Shown: positions 6,285-12,296 of the stretch, in pieces | How positions within the stretch are numbered: the stretch's first letter is position 1 | How the letters are laid out: the number at the start of each line of letters is the position of its first letter | Origin: UBA1412 sp964609795 | GTDB lineage: Bacteria; Verrucomicrobiota; Verrucomicrobiia; Limisphaerales; UBA1412 | Assembly: GCA_964609795.1 (NCBI GenBank) | Contig: CAZSTC010000057.1 | Span: 1 to 12,296, forward strand | DNA: 12,296 bases | Direction: 5' to 3' | The notes under the pieces: model-generated | Database searches by the model: none | What the model saw: the letters and a program-made list of their open reading frames with translations, nothing else | Told to the model about the DNA's origin: nothing | Translations under genes and position numbers: made by a program

Positions 6285-7706
6285 CTATTCGTCCTTGGCC
6301 TGATTATCAGCCGCGCCATAGGGGAGCACTTTGCTCTCCAAGCCGAACTTGGAACCGAGGTAATAAACCACGCCGCCGACGATCATCGCCCAGAAGTGGC
6401 ACGCCGGAAGCGGGCAACCGAAGTTCGGGAGAATACCGACGATGAAGCCTAAGCCCCATGCCATCCAGCCCGGAGGGTTGAAACCGGCGCGAGGACCCGC
6501 CCAACGTTTGCCGGCCATAAGATAATCTACCGCCATGGCTCCGCACACGGGACCAAAGGAGGCGCCGATCACGCCGAACACGCTGCCCAGGTTGGCCGCA
6601 TATTCGAAGAGAGCCAGCAAAATAGCAATCGCCGCACCGATACCCACCGAGAAGAACGGAGGCACCTTGGGCAAAGTCGTCTTGATACTGTTAGCAGCAA
6701 TGAGCGAGCTGAAGCAGGCAGAGGGGAACGCCGCAATCGCCAGGAGCAGCAGCATCCATTTACCCAGAGTCGGGCCTACGAGGAGCTTGACCATATCAAA
6801 GGCGTTATCCACAAAGTTACCGCTGGCAGTGATCTGCTTGAACACTTCAGGGTTGCCATAAGCACCCGCTACGATGAGAACAGCCAGACCTCCGGCGAAA
6901 ACCATCGCGCCGAAAATACCGACGATACCACCCATATAAACATCGCGCCTGTCACGGGCCCCTGTACCGAAATCAACACCCGCGGCACCCGCCGTGGCAA
7001 AGAAACCGATCACATAGGTCATGATCCCGAAAATAATCGCGCTGGCAGCCAGGGACGGTCCCACGGCCGGATTCAACTGCTGATGAAGAGCAACCACCGC
7101 CTTGGGATCAAAGCCCTTGATATGCGGCAGAGCGTAGACAGCCAGAACGATCAGGGAGATAATGGGAATCCAATGGAATTTACCTACCACTTTACCCACT
7201 TTATTGATACCACCCAGGCCCAGCAATGCAGCCACGACACCCCATCCTATCATCACACCCTTTTCCAGAACGGGTGAAGGAGCATCAAAGAAGCCCATCA
7301 CGGCCTTACTGGAGAAGTAGATGTTGACGGCCAACCAGCCGAATTGCAGAAGACCCATCAGGAGGCCGGGCAGGAAGAATCCGCCCTTGGCGCCGAATGT
7401 CGAAGTACCCACGATGTAGAGAGGCAACCCCGTGCGTTGACCCATGATGCCCATCACGGCATAGTAGAAAATAAAACAGATCAGAGCCGCCAGAGCCAGG
7501 GAAAGGATAGGCAGCATGTAGCCATAGGCAAACACGGAGCCGGCTCCTCCACTGCCGCTCTGGGTCAGACCCAACCAGAAAACAAACCACAACATGATGC
7601 CCGCATATCCGGGGGCAATGTTTTTACTCCACGCAGACCGACCCGATTTGGGGTTCGGCTGTGCACTGGCCAGATAGTCTGGCAACTTGTTACTGTTATT
7701 ACTCAT
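6285..7706 (-). CDS. NCS1-family nucleobase permease, CodB-like
   Basis: A 473-residue inner-membrane transporter with about twelve hydrophobic segments, expected to import a purine, pyrimidine or related compound with a cation. Family features: an N-terminal WSKNIAPGYAGIMLWFVFWLG segment, TGLPLYIVGTSTFGAKG (92-108), which aligns by eye with the TGLTTHLLARFSFGVKG region of E. coli CodB as I remember it, GVDFGTGARDRRDV (243-256), and GASFGPVCGAMAVDYLM (381-397), the late conserved DY motif. CodB is about 420 residues; this one has somewhat longer ends. No cytosine deaminase or other nucleobase gene is in the window, so the substrate is open and no symbol is given. The ATG at 7706 has no recognisable ribosome site (AACAGCTTAAAACT precedes it). 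The Nudix gene follows by 45 bases. Confidence 0.9.
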   Translation of the reverse strand: MSNNSNKLPDYLASAQPNPKSGRSAWSKNIAPGYAGIMLWFVFWLGLTQSGSGGAGSVFAYGYMLPILSLALAALICFIFYYAVMGIMGQRTGLPLYIVGTSTFGAKGGFFLPGLLMGLLQFGWLAVNIYFSSKAVMGFFDAPSPVLEKGVMIGWGVVAALLGLGGINKVGKVVGKFHWIPIISLIVLAVYALPHIKGFDPKAVVALHQQLNPAVGPSLAASAIIFGIMTYVIGFFATAGAAGVDFGTGARDRRDVYMGGIVGIFGAMVFAGGLAVLIVAGAYGNPEVFKQITASGNFVDNAFDMVKLLVGPTLGKWMLLLLAIAAFPSACFSSLIAANSIKTTLPKVPPFFSVGIGAAIAILLALFEYAANLGSVFGVIGASFGPVCGAMAVDYLMAGKRWAGPRAGFNPPGWMAWGLGFIVGILPNFGCPLPACHFWAMIVGGVVYYLGSKFGLESKVLPYGAADNQAKDE

Positions 7707-7856
7707 AGTTTTAAGCTGTTAGTTTAAATCTAAACGAAACTTCGAGCTCAGCCTATGCAAAATGCCCCTTCTGATCAAGCATAAAACTTCAAAATCGCCC
7801 CAAATCACCTTTTTTCTATCCAACTCACACCCTCGAAACTTGTAAACCTCCCTTCT

Positions 7857-7994
7857 GTACCCCTCTCGGGGTGCAGCAAGTCCGAGGTATGCGGAGCATA
7901 CCCATCTCATAAACCGGAGTATAAGCCCCCAGGGCCAGGTACAACCCACCCGCATACAACACCCTACGACCCCTCTTGGGGTCGTGGGGTGTTG
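7857..7994 (+). repeat. Composite hairpin repeat, copy 3 (partly degenerate)
   Basis: Modules in plus-strand order: GTACCCC-TCTC-GGGGTGC (7857-7874), GGTATGC-GGA-GCATACC (7886-7902, followed by CATCT and ATA as in copy 2), a decayed CCCGGGG-type module (about 7922-7947, AAGCCCCCAGGGCCAGG), and CGACCCC-TCTT-GGGGTCG as the core of a longer stem ending at 7994. GAGGTATGCGGAGCATACCC is shared with the minus strand of copy 2 without a mismatch. The orientation matches copy 1. Loop sequences in the first and last stems are TCTC and TCTT rather than GNA, showing the stems are conserved more than the loops. Confidence 0.7.
7957..7994 (-). terminator. 17-bp stem just after the LRR gene, possible terminator
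   Basis: CAACACCCTACGACCCC, loop TCTT, then GGGGTCGTGGGGTGTTG: 17 pairs with a single wobble, beginning 9 bases after the stop codon of the LRR gene (8006-8004). It is the strongest hairpin in the window. No T-run follows on the minus strand (TATGCGGG comes next), so it is not a textbook intrinsic terminator; it may instead block 3' exonucleases. It is also the outer module of repeat copy 3. Confidence 0.4.
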
Positions 7995-8003
7995 ATTGAG
8001 ACT

Positions 8004-11000
8004 TTATTGGGCTACGCGGTAGAACGTCTTGCCTGTCGCGGGGAGTTCCACTTCGTATGTACCCCCAAGGGCACCCTCTACTGGATTCCAATGAATGAGG
8101 TCGTTGCTGGCCTCGAGTTTGCCACCGCTAAAGGTCAGGATGAGCTTGCCCTCCTTCACTTCAAAACTCAGTGCCGGCGGTTCGCTCTCCTCCTGTACGA
8201 CCAATTCAACCTGCGCGCTCGCCACGTCGTAATTCGCAGTGTCCTCAGGCGTAAACGTAACCGATAGCGTATGCGTCCCGACCTCCAAGAGCGTTCCTGG
8301 CCCCGGTGAATAGACGGCCACGCCATCCACATCCGCCGACGCATTCAACTGGTTTCCATTCAGTGCGGTGCCGTAATTGATCGCCGCCGGAGTCACCCAG
8401 GTAATCTCAGGAGTCGCCTTTTCCACGATGAGAATGGCGGTAGAGAAGCCCATGCCATAGTTGATACTGTCCAGCGGCAAAAAGGTCACCCCCAGGATGT
8501 GGGTTCCTGCGGGCAGTTTAGTCCCGATCCACGGCTGGTACATGAAAGCGCCCGGCATATCCGTTGCCGCATTTAGTTCCGTTTCGCTCAACGCGGTGCC
8601 ATAGACGATCGGTTGGGGATTCTCCCAAACAAGTGCGGGGGTCCCCTTATTCACCGTTAGGATGGCATCACGGCTGGTCACGCTGCCCGATTCGCTGGTG
8701 ACTCGCAAACTGTAGCGCCCCGAATCGCTGACTTTGGCCGCTTGAATGGTGTAGCTCGCTGCTCTCGCTCCTTCAATAGCCACTCCATCTTTGAACCACT
8801 GATAGAGAGGCGACCAAATATTGACACTAACGTTGAAGGTGACCCTCTCTCCCGCTGTGACCGATTGATCAAACGGCTGCTCCAGTATCCAGGGATCAGG
8901 AAGCCAGGTCTCCACGCTAAAACCACCCCATGTGAAGGGTACCCAGCCGGGAATGCCTTCTATGTAATAAAGAACTAAATCATCCGGCAGTGACGTTTCG
9001 GAATTTGGTTCCAGATAAGGAGGTTCACCCATGAATAATAATCCATACAAACTGGTTCCCAAAAAAGCATGACCGGAAATATGGGTGACGCTGGCCGGAA
9101 TAATAATACTGGAGAGGCTGCTGCACCCGGCAAACGCATAGCTTCCTATGTGGGTCACGCTATTGCCAATCACCACATTCAGCAAATTTGTACAACCGCT
9201 AAAACATCCATAATAGTCTTCGCCACTCTGGAAACCACCCGGAATATCCCTAACTCCATTACCAATCACCACTTTCTCCAGACTGCTGCAATTTCTGAAC
9301 GCAAAAAATCCAAGAGCGGTCACGCTATCGGGAATCGTGATACTGGAGAGGCTGCTGCAATTTTCGAACGCGTAGCTTCCTATGCTGGTTACTTTATCGG
9401 AAATCGTGAAACTGGCAAGGCTGCTGCAGCCGGAAAATACATTATTTTCAAGTATGGTGACGCTTTCGGGAATCGTAATACTCGTCAAGCCGCTGCAATT
9501 AGAGAACGCATTATTTTCGATGATGGTCACACTATCGGGAATATTAATACTGGAGAGACCACTGCAATCGGCGAACGCATGGCTGTCTATACTGATCACT
9601 TTATCGGGAATATTAATGTTGGGAAGACTGCTGCATCCGGAAAACGAATAAGTAGAGATACGGGTGACGCTATCGGGAATTTTGGCGCTGGTCAGGCTGC
9701 TGCAATTGTAGAACAAAGCATGCCTGATTTCTGTCACCCCATTTGGAATCGTAATACTGACCAGACTGCTGCAACTTTGGAACACACCTTCCCCAATCCT
9801 GATCACGCTGTTGGGAATCGTGATGCCGGTCAGACTGCTGCACCCTTTGAACGTATAGTCCTCAATAGCGGTCACTTTATTGGGAATCGTCATACTGACG
9901 AGACTGCTGCAATTTTCGAACGCATAACTTCCGATGCTGGTCACATTAGCCGGAATCGTGATACTCGTCAGATTACTGCAATTTCCGAACGCACTACTCG
10001 CAATATAGGTGACCGTATTCGGAATAGAATACTCCGTAGCCACATTTTGGCTGGAATAAAGAAGCAGTATCTTCTCTCCGGTGCTAAAGAGGATGGGAGG
10101 AAGCTGCTCACAACCATCGAAAACCCCTCGCCCGATGCTGGTCACGCCATCGGGAATTGTGATACTCGTCAGACTTTCGCAATAGGAAAACGCACCCTCT
10201 CCGATTTCGGTGACGCTGTCGGGGATCGTGATGCTCGTTAGGCTGCTGCAACCGTAGAACGCATTATTTCGAATTTGAGTCACGCTATCGGGAATTGTGA
10301 CACTGGTCAGGCCGATGCAATTATAGAACAAACCAAACTCAATACAGGTCACACTGTTGCCTATCACCGCGCTTGTCAACAGGCTGCAACCGTAAAACGC
10401 ACCCTCTCCGATTTCGGTGACGCTGTCGGGGATCGTAATACTCGTTAGGCTGTTGCAACCGGCAAACGTATTATCTCCGATGCTGGTCACACTATCTGGT
10501 ATCATAATACTCGTTAGGCTTCTGCAATCGGAGAACACACGATTATCAATGCGGGTGACGTTATCGGGAATCGTAACCCCCTTGAGGCTGACGCAATAGC
10601 TGAACAACCCCTCTGTGAGGCTGGTTATGCCGGAAGAAATCGTAATACCCTTCAGGCTGCTACAACCCGAAAACGCATACCTACCGATCTCAGTCACGCT
10701 ATCAGGTATCGTAACGCCGGTCAGAGCTCTGCAATAAGCGAATGCATTGTCGCCAATATGGTTCACGCTATCGGGAATCGAGATGCTGGAGAGGCTGCTG
10801 CACTCGTTGAACGCCCCATTTCCTATTTTGGTCAGGCCATCGGGAATCGTTATGCTGGTCAGGTTGTCGCAAAACTGAAACGCGCTACTCGCAATATAGG
10901 TGACCGTATTCGGAATAGAATACTCCGTTGCTACATTGGTATCGGAGTAACGAACCAGTATCTTCTTTCCGATGCTAAAAAGGATGGGAGGAAGCTGTTC

Positions 11001-11981
11001 ACAACCATTAAAAACCCCTTGCCCGATGCTGGTCACGCCATCGGGAATTGTGATACTCGTCAGACTTTCGCAATAGGAAAACGCACCCTCTCCGATTTCG
11101 GTGACACTATCCGGTATCGTAATGCTCGTCAGGCCGCTGCAATAGTAGAACGCATTGTCTCCAATGCGCGTCACACCGTCGCCCAGCACCAAACTTGTCA
11201 AACTGTTGCAAGAGTAGAACGTCCATACTCCGATGTTGTTCAAACCATGGCCAATCACAGCACTCTTCAAGCTGCTGCAGGCATAGAACACATAATCACC
11301 CATATTGGTGACGCTATCCGGAATCGTGATGCTGGAGAGGCTGCTGCATTCCGCGAACACAAAATCCCCCATGCTGGTGACACTATCCGGAATTATGATG
11401 CTTGTCAGGCCTATGCATTTTTGGAACGCGCTCCCAGCAATATAGGTAACTGTATTCGGAATAGAATACTCCGTAGCTACATTTGTGTTGGAATAACGAA
11501 CCAGTATCTTTCTCCCGGTGCTAAAAAGAATGGGAGGCAACTGTTCGCATCTATTGAACACCCCGTGTTCGATGCGGGTCACGCTATCGGGAATCGCAAC
11601 ACTGGAGAGGCTGCTGCAATTTTCGAATGCGTAGCTTCCTATGATGGTGACACTATCCGGAATTATGATGCGGGTCAGGCCTATGCAATTTTGGAACGAG
11701 GAGTTCCCGATCTCGGTCACACTATAGGTCACCGGGCCTTGGTTGACTGCGTCGGGAATCGTTACCGCTCCGGAGGGAACAGATTCCGATTGCTGGGACG
11801 CCGACACGGTGCCGGCCGTTCCTTCTTCCGTTAGGACAGTGTAAGTAAAGTTGTCATCGGTGAAAGTATCGCCCACGGCAGCTCGCGATTGATTTGCGCT
11901 CAGCAGGAAAGCTAAGGCAATAGCGGTCATAAGACCTAATTTGAGAACGCTCAAGGAGTGCAGAATTATATTCTTTTTCAT
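8004..11981 (-). CDS. Secreted BspA-like leucine-rich-repeat protein with Ig-like C-terminal domains
   Basis: A 1325-residue exported protein. Residues 1-34 are a signal peptide (KKN..., hydrophobic core, probable cut after QSRA). Residues 86-980 hold about 36 repeats of the BspA/LRR_5 type with consensus TSITIPDSVTxIGxxAFxxCSSL, 23 residues each; about 35 carry Cys in the FxxC position and the last (HAFLGTSL) lacks it. Residues 1029-1112 form an Ig-like domain (YQWFKDG, DSGRYSLRV) without the usual disulfide cysteines. Two beta-sandwich repeats follow (1114-1188 and 1190-1263; NYGTAL, QLNASA, FTPEDTANY), then a C-terminal tail (1268-1325, LEASNDLIHW...FYRVAQ). No membrane anchor or LPXTG/PEP-CTERM signal is visible. 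The ATG at 11981 has GGAG eight bases upstream. Related proteins bind host or surface ligands; the ligand here is unknown. Single-gene transcription unit. Confidence 0.93.
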   Translation of the reverse strand: MKKNIILHSLSVLKLGLMTAIALAFLLSANQSRAAVGDTFTDDNFTYTVLTEEGTAGTVSASQQSESVPSGAVTIPDAVNQGPVTYSVTEIGNSSFQNCIGLTRIIIPDSVTIIGSYAFENCSSLSSVAIPDSVTRIEHGVFNRCEQLPPILFSTGRKILVRYSNTNVATEYSIPNTVTYIAGSAFQKCIGLTSIIIPDSVTSMGDFVFAECSSLSSITIPDSVTNMGDYVFYACSSLKSAVIGHGLNNIGVWTFYSCNSLTSLVLGDGVTRIGDNAFYYCSGLTSITIPDSVTEIGEGAFSYCESLTSITIPDGVTSIGQGVFNGCEQLPPILFSIGKKILVRYSDTNVATEYSIPNTVTYIASSAFQFCDNLTSITIPDGLTKIGNGAFNECSSLSSISIPDSVNHIGDNAFAYCRALTGVTIPDSVTEIGRYAFSGCSSLKGITISSGITSLTEGLFSYCVSLKGVTIPDNVTRIDNRVFSDCRSLTSIMIPDSVTSIGDNTFAGCNSLTSITIPDSVTEIGEGAFYGCSLLTSAVIGNSVTCIEFGLFYNCIGLTSVTIPDSVTQIRNNAFYGCSSLTSITIPDSVTEIGEGAFSYCESLTSITIPDGVTSIGRGVFDGCEQLPPILFSTGEKILLLYSSQNVATEYSIPNTVTYIASSAFGNCSNLTSITIPANVTSIGSYAFENCSSLVSMTIPNKVTAIEDYTFKGCSSLTGITIPNSVIRIGEGVFQSCSSLVSITIPNGVTEIRHALFYNCSSLTSAKIPDSVTRISTYSFSGCSSLPNINIPDKVISIDSHAFADCSGLSSINIPDSVTIIENNAFSNCSGLTSITIPESVTILENNVFSGCSSLASFTISDKVTSIGSYAFENCSSLSSITIPDSVTALGFFAFRNCSSLEKVVIGNGVRDIPGGFQSGEDYYGCFSGCTNLLNVVIGNSVTHIGSYAFAGCSSLSSIIIPASVTHISGHAFLGTSLYGLLFMGEPPYLEPNSETSLPDDLVLYYIEGIPGWVPFTWGGFSVETWLPDPWILEQPFDQSVTAGERVTFNVSVNIWSPLYQWFKDGVAIEGARAASYTIQAAKVSDSGRYSLRVTSESGSVTSRDAILTVNKGTPALVWENPQPIVYGTALSETELNAATDMPGAFMYQPWIGTKLPAGTHILGVTFLPLDSINYGMGFSTAILIVEKATPEITWVTPAAINYGTALNGNQLNASADVDGVAVYSPGPGTLLEVGTHTLSVTFTPEDTANYDVASAQVELVVQEESEPPALSFEVKEGKLILTFSGGKLEASNDLIHWNPVEGALGGTYEVELPATGKTFYRVAQ
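10130..10214 (-). repeat. 85-bp direct repeat inside the LRR gene, copy 1
   Basis: This stretch is identical base for base to 11021-11105, 891 bp (297 codons) away in the same frame. It encodes the end of one repeat and the SYCESLTSITIPDGVTSIG unit. Silent positions match too, unlike most other repeat pairs in the gene, so the copy is recent or kept uniform by recombination. Confidence 0.9.
11021..11105 (-). repeat. 85-bp direct repeat inside the LRR gene, copy 2
   Basis: Identical to 10130-10214. A further shorter identity of 43 bp links 10187-10229 with 10394-10436, so at least three places in the gene share the GAGGGTGCG-type stretch coding for EIGEGAF. Confidence 0.9.
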
Positions 11982-11989
11982 AATGATTT

Positions 11990-11993
11990 CTCC
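11990..11993 (-). promoter_or_regulatory. Ribosome binding site of the LRR gene
   Basis: GGAG on the minus strand, eight bases before the ATG at 11981. It fixes this start, which also gives a complete signal peptide with a lysine-rich beginning. Confidence 0.6.
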
Positions 11994-12032
11994 GTTTTTT
12001 GATGGAACAGGATGCGTCTAGATAAGAAATAT

Positions 12033-12067
12033 ATTATACGTATAGTGAATGTGGGGCGAATTTGCAA
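12033..12067 (-). promoter_or_regulatory. Possible promoter of the LRR gene
   Basis: On the minus strand TTGCAA (12067-12062) is followed after 17 bases by TATACG (12044-12039), and a perfect TATAAT lies six bases further (12038-12033) but at a 23-base spacing. The A/T-rich stretch is well placed, about 50-60 bases before the start codon. Neither pairing is fully convincing. Part of the spacer (12047-12061) matches 309-323 in repeat copy 2 at 14 of 15 positions. Confidence 0.3.
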
Positions 12068-12088
12068 ATTATTTTTTAGAATAATTTA

Positions 12089-12113
12089 GATGCGCACACC
12101 AACGGGGTTGTGC
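12089..12113 (-). repeat. Degenerate fragment of the composite hairpin repeat
   Basis: GATGCGCACACCAACGGGGT and following bases resemble GATGCGACCCCGACGGGGTCG of copy 2 (284-303), with mismatches that weaken the stem. A second fragment of the same element, GAATGTGGGGCGAAT (12047-12061), is nearby, so this is probably a decayed, rearranged copy. Confidence 0.4.
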
Positions 12114-12133
12114 CCCCCTGATTCTTTAAAAAC

Positions 12134-12163
12134 AATCTGCGTTCATCTGCATAATCTGAGGTT
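12134..12163 (-). repeat. CAGAT phased repeat, copy B
   Basis: Plus strand AATCTGCGTTCATCTGC followed by ATAATCTGAGGTT. It is the reverse complement of copy A (232-263) at 27 of 30 positions, the first 17 being identical. Confidence 0.65.
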
Positions 12164-12229
12164 CTCTGTTCGTGACCGGGACTATTCCCCACCGGGATTC
12201 GTATCCAGAGGACTCTTTACTCATCCCTC

Positions 12230-12296
12230 TCCGTGCTCGGAGGCTTTTGCGTGCCCGGAGCTTTTGTGTACACAGGGGTCCCCGTGCCCGGAGGGC
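12230..12296. repeat. Three close copies of a CGTGCCCGGAG motif
   Basis: CCGTGCTCGGAGG-CTTTTG, CGTGCCCGGAG-CTTTTG and CCGTGCCCGGAGG lie within 67 bases; the first two form an imperfect tandem of 17-19 bp. The motif is nearly self-complementary (CTCCGTGCTCGGAG). The window stops inside the array, so its extent is unknown. An inverted copy is at 27-38. I cannot exclude that this is the edge of a coding region beyond the window. Confidence 0.45.

Larger units (their letters stand above)
7707..8003. other. Intergenic region between the LRR and permease genes
   Basis: 297 bases without a credible gene. The half next to the LRR gene (7857-7994) is the composite hairpin repeat. The remaining 150 bases form the permease leader; I searched it for a promoter and found no hexamer pair with acceptable spacing, and I do not recognise a riboswitch. 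Short reading frames crossing it are built from repeat sequence and are not supported. Confidence 0.6.
9042..11726 (-). repeat. LRR-coding repeat array, about 36 units of 69 bp
   Basis: Coding units of about 69 bp encode the leucine-rich repeats. They are variable overall but share recurring words such as CTATCGGGAATCGTGATACT and GGCTGCTGCA on the plus strand. Three units are replaced by a longer two-repeat module with CEQLPPILFS...EYSIPNTVTYIA at 11415-11561, 10869-11015 and 9978-10124 (repeat pairs 3-4, 10-11 and 22-23). One repeat (about residues 907-935) carries an insertion, GGFQSGEDYYG. Confidence 0.85.

Noticed and set aside
7707..7860. Purine-type riboswitch in the permease leader
   Set aside because: I could not find the three-way junction arms or conserved loop bases on the minus strand; absence is by eye only, and a covariance-model search would settle it.
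7719..8091. Two overlapping minus-strand reading frames between the LRR and permease genes
   Set aside because: They consist of hairpin-repeat sequence and permease leader, and one overlaps the LRR gene end. No ribosome site or protein-like composition.
9069..11834. Two long plus-strand reading frames (9069-10241, 390 codons; 10758-11834, 358 codons) opposite the LRR gene, with repeats such as HAIGNRDAGEAAAI
   Set aside because: They are the mirror of the LRR units: the repeated codons of the minus-strand gene leave one opposite frame open. No ribosome site or signal peptide, and the minus-strand protein matches a known family.

Overview
The window looks like a chromosomal segment from a member of the PVC group, most likely Verrucomicrobiota. 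This is an inference. It rests on the C-terminal domain of the large secreted repeat protein (LEASNDLIHW...FYRVAQ, a tail I associate with verrucomicrobial exported proteins), on weak or absent Shine-Dalgarno sites at several genes, on System II cytochrome c maturation, and on intergenic spaces full of dispersed hairpin repeats. All six convincing genes lie on the minus strand. I found no tRNA, rRNA, CRISPR array, transposase, integrase or phage gene.

Layout in transcription order, from high to low coordinates. (1) 12000-12296 is intergenic, with short G/C-rich motifs, one CAGAT-type repeat and a possible promoter. (2) 8004-11981 encodes a 1325-residue secreted BspA-like leucine-rich-repeat protein with about 36 repeats, one Ig-like domain, two NYGTAL-type beta-sandwich repeats and a C-terminal tail. 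(3) 7707-8003 is intergenic and holds a multi-hairpin repeat; its last hairpin sits just after the LRR stop codon. (4) 6285-7706 is an NCS1-family nucleobase permease, followed by (5) a Nudix hydrolase at 5697-6239. (6) A probable operon with its own promoter (5627-5655) follows: resB-like (3722-5587), ccsA-like (2031-3719) and an alpha-D-phosphohexomutase (477-1988). (7) 1-476 is non-coding and consists largely of two inverted copies of the hairpin repeat and two inverted copies of the CAGAT repeat.

The ResB and CcsA proteins together make a heme delivery and ligation complex for extracytoplasmic c-type cytochromes, so the organism is expected to have a respiratory chain with cytochrome c. 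The phosphohexomutase supplies sugar 1-phosphates for cell envelope or storage polysaccharide and seems to be only co-transcribed with the cytochrome genes. The permease and Nudix protein may share a transcript, but no specific pathway links them. The LRR protein is an exported, probably surface or secreted, adhesion or binding protein.

I see no clear undescribed defence or mobile system. The most interesting material is structural: composite intergenic repeats built from short hairpins, several with GNA triloops; an unusual 5' leader at resB with its ribosome site in a hairpin loop; a two-residue insertion in the Nudix box; and perfect 85-bp duplications inside the LRR gene that point to recent internal recombination.
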